A DNA stretch of 64,000 bases, from contig SIJG01000033.1 of the NCBI GenBank assembly GCA_023374025.1, positions 275,529-339,528 on the forward strand, read 5' to 3'. The notes beneath the pieces are model-generated. The model saw only the letters and a program-made list of their open reading frames with translations, was not told where the DNA came from and made no database searches. Positions 34,466 through 46,429 of this stretch are shown here, one piece after another. The DNA comes from Heterodera schachtii. Its lineage: Eukaryota; Nematoda; Chromadorea; Rhabditida; Heteroderidae. The number at the start of each line of letters is the position of its first letter. Position 1 is the stretch's first letter. Both the position numbers and the translations under genes were made by a program.

Positions 34466-35745
34466 TCATCCGTTGAATTTGGATATGTATTTTCTTAATG
34501 TGTGTTGGTTTATCTTTAAAATTTCAGCAATTTCGTGTGCTTTTATCTTCGGATTTTGTTCTTTCTTTTGATAATATTGTTCACCATTTCCATTTTTTCA
34601 GCTTTTGATTAAAGTTTCTGCCTTGTGTAATATTAAAAAAAGAATAAAATAATCAAATTAGCAAATAAAAATTTTTAAATTTAACCTTTTGAATTATTTT
34701 GATTGGCACAAATTTTCTTGGCCCATTTTTCAATTGTCTTAAAATTCACACCAAATAATTGCTGAATTTTTACATAAAATTCTTTCCATTCCTTCCGTGA
34801 ATGTTTTTTCTATTTTTTGCTCATCAATTTTTTGTATTTTCACCGTCCATTTTTTAATTGTTTCTTCCATTTATTAACACTGCTAATAACAATTCCCAAA
34901 TGTTTTGCTATTATTTTTTGGTATTTTTCTCTTTTTCCATCCAATATTTCTTTTGATTTCATTTTTAATATGTTTTGTAATTGACCAAATTTCTTTATTA
35001 TTTTACGTTTTTCCTCATCCGATTAAAAATGAATTTTCATCATTCCAAATGCTCTTTTCCATTCTTAAATTTTCTCGTAACACACTCCCAATTTTTGTAC
35101 AATTTTTCTATCAATTTTCTTCCTTTCACTTGATGAATATTTCTTTCTCATTTGCTTAAATTTCTCTTTAATTTTATGGAATTTTTCCACAATTTCTCTT
35201 TTCTTTTTGTCAATTTTGCTTGAAAAATGATCATAAATTTGTCCATCATTTGTTGCCAATTGTTCCGATTAATCACATTCCATTTGAATTTTTTTCTTCA
35301 CTTCCAAATTTTCAGCAAAATTTGATCAAATTGTTGTGTCAAATTTTGTTGCTGAATTTGGTCATTTGGGTTCTTGTCGGAATTATCGCTTTGGTCAATT
35401 CCATTTTCCTTTGCTTTTTCGCCCCATCCTTCGCCAAATATTTCATAAAATCCCTTCGGTTGCTTTAATTTAACGGATAACGCTTGATCAATTGCATTTT
35501 GAATCATTAATAAGCTAGTAATAATAAAACCAATTTCATTTTCTAAAAAATGAGTTTTTTTATTATAATAAAATGAATTTTCTTAAAAATTACAAAATTT
35601 TTTTGTAATAATTTATTAATTTTATTTCGCTTTTGCCACGAATATTCCATTCAATTTTTTGTAAAATTATTTGCTCCCAAATGTTCTGACTTTTCAATTT
35701 ATCCCAAATTGTAATAGCCAAAAAGAAATGTACTGAATATTACAG
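34466..35745 (-). pseudogene. Tandem helix-turn-helix repeat gene, broken (copy 1)
   Basis: Minus-strand reading, N to C. 35590-35745 gives AITIWDKLKSQNIWEQ. 35298-35507 gives MIQNAIDQALSVKLKQPKGF and an Asp/Gln-rich stretch. After a frameshift near 35285 come repeated helix-turn-helix modules: QKLGVCYEKI-stop-EWKRAFG (about 35050), AKHLGIVISSVNKWKKQL (about 34880), FGVNFKTIEKWAKKI (about 34710). Past a 66-bp intron (34620-34685) follows EILKINQHTLRKYISKF, ending in TGA at 34466. The module h-x-L-G-h-x-x-x-x-I-x-x-W-K-K is a DNA-binding type seen in transposase heads and pipsqueak-like proteins. No transposase catalytic domain is visible. At least four in-frame stops and one frameshift mark it as dead. 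Its paralogue follows at 36640. Confidence 0.6.
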
Positions 35746-35828
35746 AATTGTGGATTTTTAAATTTGAAATTTTAAAATTTAAAATCAGCATCTGTTGTAA
35801 AACATTGACGGACGGAATGGGAAAGAAT

Positions 35829-35960
35829 TTAAACGATGAAGCAATATTATCAAATGGAAAAACAAACCCAAAGCTCACCGACCGCTATATTTCCGTAGAA
35901 TTGGGAATTCCAATAAGCTCATTATAGAAATACATAGCCAAATTAATGGGCGATGCAAAG
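35829..35960 (+). pseudogene. Helix-turn-helix module relic on the opposite strand
   Basis: Plus-strand reading LTDRYISVELGIPISSL, stop, KYIAKLMGD. It is preceded in an adjacent frame by QYYQMEKQ, which parallels EQYYQKKEQ...EILKINQHTLRKYISK at the end of copy 1. It is a third, oppositely oriented fragment of the same family. Confidence 0.5.
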
Positions 35961-36639
35961 AAGTTTTTCATTGGATATTATTATATTGGATTTATATAAT
36001 ATTTTCAAAATTTTAACATCTGAAAAAGCAAAATTTTTGTTTAAGAAAATAAATGTGTTAAACAACGTAGGTATTATGGAACTTTTTTTGTATATAAACC
36101 CAAACTTTAAAGCCTAAAAATCTTTCGCCCTCCATTTTATTTATCATTCATTATGCTTCCCATTAATTAAGCGTTTTAACCACAGTAAGGGCTCCCAACT
36201 GAAAATTTTCAATCAACATTTGGCTGAAGGGCGTATGCACGAAATCCAAAAAAGTAAAAGTTCAGTACATTTTTTTTTATTTTAAGCAATTTTCTTAACA
36301 AAATTTCATTAAAATACTAAAAGTTTTCCAGGCGGCGCCTATCGGCAGCACCGGACTCTCATTTTACCATATTTTTAAAAAATGGATACCAAACGAATTT
36401 TTGACTTCAGCCCCATCACCCCCCTGAAGCCAAGGGTTTGGAAACGCCCTTGATTTGGCTGAGAAAAAGCAGCACTCATTTGGGGTCAAAAACAATCATT
36501 TTGAAAAATTTTATTAAAATTTCAAATAAAGAACAAAGAATTTGGAGTGATCCAAATAATCTCAAATCGGAATGCTTGGGTTAATTTTTTGCACTGAAAA
36601 ACAATTTAAATTGGTGCAATAAGTTTAAATAACATTAAA

Positions 36640-38040
36640 AATTTCTTAAAATGCTTCTTTACCTTTTGAAAATTTTGATTTATGTCGAATTTCTTGGCCC
36701 ATCTTTCAATTGTTTTATAACTAACATCAAACCGTGGTGAGACGAACCGAAAATAGTCTCAGTGTAGGCGAACCGAAAAATAATCTCAGTGTGGGCGAAC
36801 CGAAAATAGTCTCAATGTCAATAAAAATATTTAAATTTTCTCACTCCCGATCAAAAAAAATTAAATCCGAACGAAAATTTTAATTTTAAATCTTGAAGCC
36901 ATCAAATTGATAGATTAAGCATACTACTGTAGATGATTTTTCATTAAAAAAAACAAATCTACTAATTTTCTTCTGAAATTTCATCCAAATTTTAGTAAAT
37001 TTAACTTCTTCGTTCGTTTAATGCATTTTTCCTATAAATTTTACTTCATCACTATACTTTTTTTCCCTAATGTTACAATTCAAAAATTATTTGTATTTTT
37101 TAATGGTATGAAAGTTAACATTTATTTTGAGCAGAATCTATGAAGAAAAAACATTGAAGAAAAGTTAAAGCTCTGACTTACATTATTGTTTTATTATAAA
37201 ATTTTTTAACATTATTATCATATTTAAAAAAACATTGCTTTAAAATAAAAAATTTAAATATTTTTATTGACACTGAGACTATTTTCGGTTCGCCCACACT
37301 GAGATTATTTTCGGTTCGACCTAGCACCACATCAAACATTTGTTAATTTTTGCATAAAATTCATTCCATTCATTCTGCGAATGTTTTCCCATTTGCATAA
37401 AATTTTTTTTTTATATTTAAATATTTTTCAACAGTTTCTTTTTTTTCTCTTCAATTTTTTCAATGATTGCCCAGTTTTTAATTCTTTTTTCCAATTATAA
37501 ATGCTTTTGATATTTATTCCCAATTTTTTGCTACTATTTTTTGAATTATTTTTGTTCATCATAAGTCCAAATTCTCTCTTCCATTTGTAAATTTTCGGCC
37601 GATTTACACCCAATTTTTTCAAATTTTTCTTTCAATTCTATTCCATTCTTCTTTTGAATATTTCTTTCCGATTTGCTTAATTTTCGCTTTTATTTTAAGG
37701 AATTTTTACATAATTTCCAATTTATGTTTATCATTAAAAATTGGAATTGATCACAAATTTGTCTAACATTTTCTGACATTTGTTCCAATTCATCACCATC
37801 ATTTGCACACATTTCTTCATTCTGTTCCTCTTCCACTTCCAAACTTTCATTAAAAAATTGATCATGTTTTTCCAGTAATAAATGTGCATTAATTTCGCCA
37901 TTAATAAAGTGATTTTGCCAATTATTTTGTCCAATAGTTCGGTTTTGATTTCGTTCATTTTCTTGTATATTTTCTTGCCATTCTTTGCCAAATATTCATA
38001 AAAACCTTTCGATTGTTTTATTTTCACAGCCAAAGTCTGA
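36640..38040 (-). pseudogene. Tandem helix-turn-helix repeat gene, broken (copy 2)
   Basis: Paralogue of 34466-35745. The start reads AVKIKQSKGFYEYLAK (compare SVKLKQPKGFYEIF) and is followed by an acidic stretch in another frame (EVEEEQNEEMCANDGDELEQ). Helix-turn-helix modules follow: KKLGVNRPKIYKWKREFG (about 37600), KKLGINIKSIYNWKKEL (about 37510) and FDVSYKTIERWAKKF (about 36700). Before that last module the frame is split by the inserted element at 36735-37330; removing it joins NEWNEFYAKINK to the module, as in copy 1. Several stops and frame shifts are present. Confidence 0.6.
36735..37330. mobile_element. 596-bp inverted-repeat element inside the HTH pseudogene
   Basis: Ends are inverted: GTGGTG with the unit CGAACCGAAAATAGTCTCAG repeated three times on the left, and the same unit reversed twice on the right. 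The arms extend about 100 bp. Both sides are flanked by ATCAAAC (36727-36733 and 37331-37337), a 7-bp target duplication, or 8 bp with one mismatch. That size and the short GTGGTG tip fit a hAT-like non-autonomous element; superfamily not certain. No coding capacity. Confidence 0.85.
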
Positions 38041-39501
38041 TAAATTGTGTTTTTGATAACTATAATTTGTAATAATTTGCCCCGATTTTTCTTATTTGTA
38101 CTGAAACATTTATATTCTTACCCAAAAAACCGAATTTTTTTTTTCATTTTTTAATTTTAATTTGAAATTTGCAAATTCACTGTCCTCAAATATTAATTAA
38201 AAAGTGAATTTATGCAAATGGGAAAACATTCGCAGAAGGAATTTCAACTTTTTTTTAAAATAAATAAAAATTAAATTAAATCTTAATAAACAAATTAAAT
38301 AAATACATTTTTGTATTGTAATATATGTTTAAGGTCAAATAAGAAAAATCAGTACATTTGTGAGCTATAATTTTACAAAGATGATGAAATATTCGTTTCC
38401 AAATAAAATAATAAAAAATTATTACATTTAATCATTTTTATAAAAACAAAACTATAATATAACTAATTATTTGTTCAACACTGTTATTTTCATTGAAATT
38501 AATAAAAGATCTTTAAATTTAACCTCAAATGTAAGAATCTTTATTATTTATAAAATTAAAAATCTATCAATTAAATGAAAAGTATCAGTTGACTGACAAT
38601 ATGTTAATTTATTTTGCAATAAAATTTAGAACTGCAAAAATCATTCAAGAAAAACCTATTTAAAACTTGAAAGAATGTAGAACTAATAAGTAATTGCTAC
38701 GTAAAAAAGATCTTAAAATTTATTGAAAAAAATTCTAAAACGCCATTATTAACAAAATTTAATTATATTCTAAAAATTAATCTATCTGTTTATATATTTC
38801 AAAAAATAGAAAAACTCATAGAAATAATATATGATATAATTTTAAAGAAAAATAATACTCTGACATCTTAAATAAGCAGTTTTATTTTCTACTTTTCGAT
38901 AAATTAAATACATTTATTAGACAATTAATTCAATAAAAATAATTAAGGCAACTTAAACGACAACAAACAGAAAAGGATATTTAGATTTGCAACACATTAA
39001 AAAAAAGCAAATCAAGAACCATTTATTTGATTTAGTCAAAGTTAATGTCTTTTCAACAAATAAAAACGAATCACTTATATTAAGTAAATATCTATTCAAA
39101 TAATTCGCGATTTGTAAAATAAATTTACTAATTTATTGATGAAGTTGCTATTAACACATAAGCTAAATTAATAAACATGAAATTTAAGTAAAGTCGAAAC
39201 TTTTAAAGGTATCTCTAAGAAGTAGATATTTATAAAATTTACAGTTATTCTCCGCAAACAAACTGAAACTCAACCGTATTTTTCAAAAATAAAAACATTT
39301 ATTATTTTTGGTATTGCAAATGTTAACAATTTCTGAATTATCAAAAGCAAATAATAAATTATCAAAGCTGAATAGACGCATGAGGGCACGAAAAATTTTA
39401 AAATCAATTGGCACAGGTACATAAAATTGACGATACTATTTTTTGTATCCAATCGCAAACCAATGTATATGAAGTAATTAATATTTGTATTCTAAAATTA
39501 A
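38041..39501. other. A+T-rich, nothing recognised
   Basis: Beyond a possible N-terminal continuation of the minus-strand HTH pseudogene (to about 38130), no feature is supported. Confidence 0.55.
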
Positions 39502-39511
39502 ATTTAAAAGT

Positions 39512-40422
39512 AGAGTTGGTCGGGACCGGGACCGGGATCGGGACCGGGACGGGAATTCCCGGGTTTTTCAGGTCCCGGTCCCGGTCCCGATCCCGGTTTT
39601 TGGAAAAACAGAAATCCCGGTCCCGGTTTTGCCAGTCCCGGTCCCGGCGGGACTAAATAAGCACTGGTAAGAATGGGGGTCTGGGTGAGAAAAGAGAAGG
39701 GAATTGGTGAGAAGGAGAAATTTTTGAGAAAAAATTAAATTATTTATTCATTTAATTGCATTTTTACATCGTTATGTTGTCTAGTGGCTAAACCTTCTGA
39801 CTTTCATTATTTGTCTCTTGGGTTCAATTCCTCGATGGAAACAAAACTTTTTTATATTTTCTTTACCATTATTTTTATTGAAATTAATTAATAAAAACAT
39901 TCAACTTAAAAATTATTATTTTTTTCATTTTTAACAGCCTAAAACCCCACAAATTAATCAAATATTTGGTCATTTTTTGATAAATTCAGTTAACATATTT
40001 CACTCAAATTTTCAAAATTTTTCCTGCGGTGCCTATCGGCACCGCCGGACCCCCCCCCAATGTTCCAAAAAGTTTTTTGAAAAAACATTGCCACTAAAAC
40101 AGTGATTTAAAAATTTTAAGAGATTGTAAATTTGTTAAAAAAATCCAGAATTTTGGGACTCAGAAAATTCCAAGACGCCTGCCCCCCCCCCCGAATTAAA
40201 TTTTTTTAAAAATTTCCAATGAATAATGGAAAAATTCTTCGAATCCCTCCCCCAAAAATTTTCTCTTGGAAAAATTCCCGGTTGGTCCCGGTCCCGGCTT
40301 TTCTCGCGGTCCCGATCCCGGTCCCGGTCAAAAAACTTGGTCCCGGTCCCGGTCCCGACTTTTCTGGTCCCGGCAAGTCCCGGTCCCGTTTTTTGTCAAA
40401 TTTCCCGGTCCCGACCAACTCT
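39512..40422. mobile_element. 911-bp inverted-repeat element, perfect 10-bp target duplication
   Basis: Ends AGAGTTGGTCGGGACCGGGA and its inverse, then dense GGTCCC/GGGACC minisatellite about 140 bp deep on each side. ATTTAAAAGT flanks both ends exactly (39502-39511 and 40423-40432). The interior carries a degenerate tRNA-like sequence and a GGCACCGCC hairpin (about 40023-40048). The Arg/Ser/Pro/Val frames in the arms are artefacts of the repeats. Mutator-like by duplication size. Confidence 0.9.
39769..39840 (+). pseudogene. tRNA-Glu(TTC)-like relic
   Basis: Seventy-two bases with an A-box-like TCTAGTGGCTAAAC, the anticodon-loop context GACTTTCAT (TTC) and a B-box-like GGGTTCAATTCC, all at tRNA-Glu positions. 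The acceptor and anticodon stems no longer pair, so it is not functional. It may be the head of a SINE caught inside the element at 39512-40422. A weak internal promoter could remain. Confidence 0.6.
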
Positions 40423-40863
40423 ATTTAAAAGTGATTAAAATAAAACAAAAAGGTTGCAAAATACCAAGGAATATTTAAATAATTAATTGTCTTCTCCTAT
40501 ATGATGAAACAAAATTAGAAATTTACACATACGAATATATAAAAAATAAATAACAAAAAAACGCATTCAATAAGGACATAAAAGATTTCATTTAAGTGTG
40601 TATATATTTTAATTGAATATAATATTCATAAAAAACATAATAAAATTATTAATTATTTCTATAAAATAAAAATAAATAAATTTTCATAATGTAGTTGTTT
40701 TATCTTTCACGTTATTTAAAAGCAGTAGAACCGATATAAAAAATAAATTTAAATAATATAATTAACATTTAAAAAGGAATTAGATATAGAGCAAAGGCTA
40801 GTGTAGCCTCAAAAACCAATGCGAAACGTTGCTTGCTTATTTTGACGGACCATATGAAATATA

Positions 40864-40929
40864 ATGGAACTTTTGAAAAGCAAACCAGGTCAACCTACAA
40901 GAAGAATTAACATTCCTGAATATAAATAA
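40864..40929 (+). pseudogene. Possible exon relic
   Basis: ATG then ELLKSKPGQPTRRINIPEYK and TAA in a G+C-richer patch (40790-40930) that also reads AYFDGPYEI upstream. It looks coding-like, but the family is uncertain. Confidence 0.25.
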
Positions 40930-42827
40930 TAGTTATATTAAAAGTTAAACAAATTTTAGAGTAATAATTTAGTGCCAGTAATTTGTATTTAATTTTTAAA
41001 TAAATACAATTTAAGATATTATGAAAGTTAAATGAAAACTTAATTTTAATAGATTAAAAGTTAACAATTATTTTAAACAAATTGCACCAACGTTGATTTT
41101 TGACTGCACAGGATGACAATTGATTTCAGAAAATTTAATAACCTTCTCACAAACTTGCCAGAAGAGGCAAACAAAAATAAACACAAAATTGTTGACAAGT
41201 ATTAAAAAATTGATATAAATCCAAATAAACGTTATTTAAAAACTCTACCAAAAAATAAATCTAAAGATTTATATTTAATTGTTAAAAATAAAAATTTTGA
41301 AATAATACGTAGGATTAGAATTAATCAGAAGAAAAAAAAAACATTAACTTACACAATATAACTATTATTTAACGATGCACATTAAATTAAAGAGACATCG
41401 GTTTTTTGTACCCTCCTCTGTGGGTATATATGTAAAGTGATGGTAATAAATTGTGCAACTGATAAAATTACATTTTTACGAAATTAGATAATTTTTTCTC
41501 CAGTAAATAATCAACCTTTTCGATTACTAATAGCACATTATTTGGAGTAATAATTATTTTTTCATGCTTTTTAAGCCTAAACAGCGATTGAAGAGAATCA
41601 GAAAATGAGAATATCATATTTTAGAATTAGGCCATTTTTCACTTCAAAAAACATTAAATCTTAAATTAAGTCCGAGAATCTCAAATGAGCATGTATATTA
41701 TAATAGGATTAAAATAATAAATATGTAATTCAAATTACAAAATAGTTATCAAAATCATAGTATGGCATGATAGAAAATGAATATAATTTTGAATTTAAAA
41801 TTTAACCGCTTTAAAACATCAAACAAAAATACTGATAAATTATAAAATAGTCTTAATTAACAAATTAATTACAATTTGCAAGGAATAATAGGCAGTATAT
41901 TATTTTCAAAAATATTTATATTTTTATTTTCAATTTTCTTCAAATGCAAAATCAGATAAGAATAATATAAAAGAATACTGGAATTACAGAGATGTTATAA
42001 TAATTTACAAACTAAATTTTTTGAGTTTACAATAAATTCTTGAAATTTCCTACAACAACACAAATCAATCCAATCAAACGATTTGTATGAAAATTTTCCT
42101 CACTTTAAGTCAATGATTGGACTATTAACACTTTCAATTTAATTAAATTTTCAAGGCGTATGGATGTGTTATATCAAGAAATACTCAAACAAATTAATTC
42201 ATTTTTCAAAAAAAAAATTAATTTGGATTTTTAATAATTCATTAAAATTAGAATTTTCAAAAATTTTAACTTAAAATTTCGCAACTTTTTGAAGACCAAT
42301 TCACAAATTCATATAAAACTAAAAAAGAATTAAACAAAATGCATAAATAAATTTATGTAAATATTCCAAGAAATAAAAATTGAATATTCCTCTTCAAACA
42401 TAAATCAATAAATATAAAGCAAATTAAAATTTTAAAAAATATATGGCGAATTTACGTATGAAACATTTTAAAATAAAATTAGTTTAATCATATCATAATA
42501 AATAAATATATTATTAAAAAAACTCAATAAGACGATAGATAATATTATTTCGATACATTCGTTTTAATTATATTCATAATTAATTAAAATTAATGAATAA
42601 AGATCACTTAAATTAATTAGTATTTGTTATTTAACAACGATATATTTTAATACATTTTTAAAATATAAATAGCTTTAAACAAAAAAGTTATAAAGAAATA
42701 AAATATATATTACTGCATTAATAAATATTACCAGTGACAAAACATTTAATCTATTTAGTAAAAAGCTAAAATTACTAGCCAGAATGATATCATCATAATA
42801 ATATATAAACAAAAGAGAAATCAATAA
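40930..42827. other. A+T-rich, nothing recognised
   Basis: A small hairpin-like TACCCTCCTCTGTGGGTA lies at 41409-41426. Otherwise featureless. Confidence 0.55.
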
Positions 42828-42914
42828 AATAAATTTATTAAGGCTTGCAGTACTGATGGACCAATTATCGAATTAACGCAGCATTGGACCTTAGAAAAAA
42901 ATTGCTATCAATAA
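42828..42914 (+). pseudogene. Possible chromodomain relic
   Basis: Open for 28 codons. KFIKACSTDGPIIELTQH is followed by WTLEKNCYQ and TAA. F-I-K and W-T-L-E-K-N-C are in chromodomain order. Confidence 0.4.
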
Positions 42915-44072
42915 TTATTTTTGAATTAAAAACTAAAAGAATATAAAAATAGCAAAAAATTATCTATTGTGCTAAAATGAATATACATTGGATCATTTAT
43001 GAATATAAAAAGAAAAAATTAAAAATATGAAATCATAAAACTAATCTTTAATAAAAAAAGAGTTAAAATAAAATATTACTTAAAATATTTCAAATAGAAA
43101 TGGAAAAAATCGAAAATTATAATATAATTTAAAATAATATTTAATTAATCAAAAATATTATATCATTTTATGGCTTGATAGTAAAGAAGCTTGTCATATT
43201 TTTTATTTTACTTCTTTTAAATTTCTTGATTATTTGTTTTCTAATTGAAAAATAGCAATGCATTTTGTAACATAAATTTTTTTTGTTTTATTTCCGTCTT
43301 TCCTCTTTATCTTACCCATAACTAAAAAATAACTCGATGAAGCCTGTGAACATTTATCAGCGGGATAAATCATCAAACTTCAATCAAAATTACAAATTCA
43401 AACATCATTTCCACAAGTTATTAAAGCTGAATACGGAAGGAAAGCTCTATATTCGTATTAAAAATATTTTTGCTTTCTAAATTATTTATTATATTTCACA
43501 TTGAAATATAACGTTAAATCTCTTTAACTTATAATTGATAGAAACCAACAAATTTTTATTTCGTCTTTCAGTTAAAATTTTGCAAAATAGCTGACGTAAA
43601 ATTAAAAGATTATACATTTTATTTATTTGATTAAAAGTTCACAATTCTCAAACCTAAAAGTATCGAAAATGTAAATTTAATATTTTATTTATGATAGATG
43701 GCAAAAACAAAATTAATGAAATCATTGGTAAATTTTAATTGTCAATACGAGAAATAACCAGATTAAATTTATTATATTTAACACAATAACCTTATTGCAC
43801 TAAAGCAAAAAATCGCTTCTTAAGGATTTTAAACTAAAAAATAAAATAAATCATAGGTATTTTAGAACAATTATTAACTTAAAATTGACAGTATTATTTT
43901 TTTGCATGGCTGCATAGTGAAAAAGCAAAGGCAGAGTAACAATGAATAGCCAAAAATACATAAAAAAAATGAATGTAAAAAATAATGATATTATTAATAT
44001 TTTATTACATAACCTTTAAATTAAATTCATATTCACAATTAAATTAGTATAATTAATAATTCAAAAAAGATA

Positions 44073-44138
44073 ATAAACATTTTCGAAAAATCGAGTCGTT
44101 TTGTGTGCCTCCCCCAATTACACGTTCAGCATCGCTAA
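44073..44138 (+). pseudogene. Possible exon relic
   Basis: Reads FEKSSRFVCLPQLHVQHR then TAA in a locally G+C-richer patch. The assignment to the same family is a guess. Confidence 0.2.
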
Positions 44139-44830
44139 TTACAGTTAGCAGTTAGCTAGTTGATCTTGCAATAAATTTGCTATAAGTATTAAAATTATAT
44201 AAAAAATTTTTTTACATTTCAATATCTTCTAACAAATAAAAGTAGAACCAAAAAAAAGAATAATATAAAACATAAATTATAAAATTTATAAGGAAAAAGA
44301 CTGATTTTAGATATTGAAATTTGTATTTTATTATTATTCGTAAAGGAATGAAAAATTAATTTATATATTTACTCCCTAACATAAAAATAAGTCTTAATCA
44401 ATAAAAGAAAATGAACAAATTGCAGGAGATGTAAATAAGAAATATTCTGAGATTAATATTTAGTCAAAATAAATATCGGAATTGAGAATTATGTTAATTT
44501 CCATAAAATTTTTTTTGGAATAACTTTTATTTGGAAAATTAAAATTTAAGCAGAATGTTCTACAATAAATCATTAAATTCTCAATAATAATCTGATATTC
44601 ATTGCTTAATTTAACTTTAAATCAAAATTACCATTTTACCATTATGCATATTCATCTTCATGTATATTTTATTTTTGATTTTTCTAAATTTATATAAAAC
44701 TATTTGTAGATTGTTTAAACATAAAATTTATCTCATTTTATAACGAATAAGCATTATTATAAAATGTTTGAATTCCAATTAAGATTAAATAACTGACCAA
44801 ATCACAATTAATTTTATTCTGCAATGACTT

Positions 44831-44935
44831 GAAGCAATTGAACGAAAAGTCAACAACAATGCCATTCCAGTGCAATTGAATGAACAATTGCAAAGCATTG
44901 TTGACCGTTTGTGTGACATCGAGCGGAAAATTTAG
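44831..44935 (+). CDS. Unassigned C-terminal exon, helical
   Basis: Thirty-four codons to TAG with gene-like codon use. It reads EAIERKVNNNAIPVQLNEQL and then QSIVDRLCDIERKI, an amphipathic coiled-coil-like segment. The frame is closed by TGA just upstream, so it would have to be a terminal exon with an acceptor near GACTTGAAG. No upstream exon was found and the family is unknown. Confidence 0.35.
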   Translation, partial: EAIERKVNNNAIPVQLNEQLQSIVDRLCDIERKI

Positions 44936-44939
44936 TATG

Positions 44940-46308
44940 TTGCGTACATGTTATTATGTGTCAAACGGTTTAATTGGCAATTATTATCTTTGTTCTAATG
45001 AATTTTTAAGGAATGTTTTTAAAAATTTTAACGTTTTATTCGATTGATAAACCTGGATAGATTATGAATTGCTATTATTATTATTATTTAAAAAGAAATT
45101 ATAATAATAAATTAAGTGCTGAAAATTCTGGGATTTCATTTATTTATGGTAGATCAATTTATGCGCAGTTGTGCATAAACGCCAACAGAGATGGAGGGTG
45201 TGGATAGCAGCGGGAGAGCGGGGGGGGGGAACTAAAGAAAAAGCCCGTTGTCACGTTGCAATGAAAATTTTTATTTCTTCAAATTTTTGATTCTACAAAT
45301 AATAAGCTGTTTTATAATTAAATTAATTAATTATCTGTTTAATCGATTTGTTAGGAAATTTGATTTTATTTTTTAAATTTTATTTGAACAATATGAAATT
45401 TTGCAAAATAAATTTATTTGTTATTTTTGTGACACAACTTATTTACTTTGGTTTTATTTTTTCTTAGCACCCAAATTTTCGTTCACCTTATTGTTTTGGA
45501 TCCTATTTAAATATTAATTTTTAAAATTTAGTGTGTAAAATTCCTAAAAATTTCCTTCTGTTTTACTAACGTCACTTATTTTTATGATCATAGCAATTAA
45601 TTCTGTTTCTTCTATAATCTTACGCGAAAACAATTGCATCTATAAATTACGTTTATAAATTCATCCAAATTCAGTCCTTAACATAAAAATGAAAACTTTT
45701 TCGTATTTAAACTAAAAAATTTAAATTGTTTTAAGACTGTCGTAAAAGTATTTAATAATATTCTCTTTTAATTAAATATAATGTATAAATATTGTTTTTT
45801 TTCTTTATGGAATTAATATTTTTCTATTCTTGTTTCCTATCTTCTCTGCTGTATTTTGGTATTGCCTTGAAATCACAAAAATGCAAAATATGTCACAAAA
45901 AAATGAAAAAAACTTTTCACAAAATTTGCGAATTTAACAAAAAAGTCTCATTTTTATCCATTTCGCGCTATCAAAATCATTTCGATGCTTTTTAGCCTAA
46001 CATTTTTCTTGCTCTCTAAGATTGATTTCTGAAAAATGCAAATTTTGCATTAAAAGTGAAAAAAAATCACGAAAAAAGTGCACAAAATACAAAAAAAAAT
46101 TTTTTTGTTTGTTTTGATAATTTCAACCTTTTGCCAATAATTTGAGTACTAAAAAAGATATTTGGATATTCTAATAAGTTAATATTTATTTTTACACTAA
46201 TCTATTACTTTGTGTAAAATGGCAAAATGAGCAAAAACCTAAAAGTTGCAAAAAAAAATTTGCCAAAAATATTTATTCATTTATTCTTATGGGCTCAACT
46301 TATGATAA
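44940..46308. other. T-rich stretch with one G-rich patch
   Basis: Patch 45185-45265, including a run of ten G, is open for about 46 codons (RQQRWRVWIAAGERGGG). The homopolymer makes the frame unreliable. Other short frames here are Phe/Lys-rich composition artefacts. Confidence 0.4.
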
Positions 46309-46422
46309 ATAAAACTGAGATTAAAGTCAAAAACAACAAAATTGGATACTGGGAATATTGCCTATGAATGGGCGAAAGAGGGTCAAATGCCAAATTGTGT
46401 TGAATATTTTAACATTTATTAA
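46309..46422 (+). pseudogene. Chromodomain-like relic
   Basis: Open for 37 codons. KLRLKSKTTKLDTGNIAYEW is followed by AKEGQMPNCVEYFNIY and TAA. Strands, D-T, E-W and the final N-C-x-E-x-F helix come in chromodomain order with no lesion inside. It lacks a first-strand exon and a start codon. Confidence 0.45.
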
Positions 46423-46429
46423 TTGTATT

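Noticed and set aside
39408..40478. Arg/Ser/Pro/Val-rich frames resembling SR proteins
   Set aside because: They are readings of GGTCCC repeats in transposon arms.
45792..45995. Frame with CKICHKK, zinc-finger-like
   Set aside because: Only one Cys pair, and the surrounding A-rich repeats (CACAAAAAAATG) explain the Lys/His residues.
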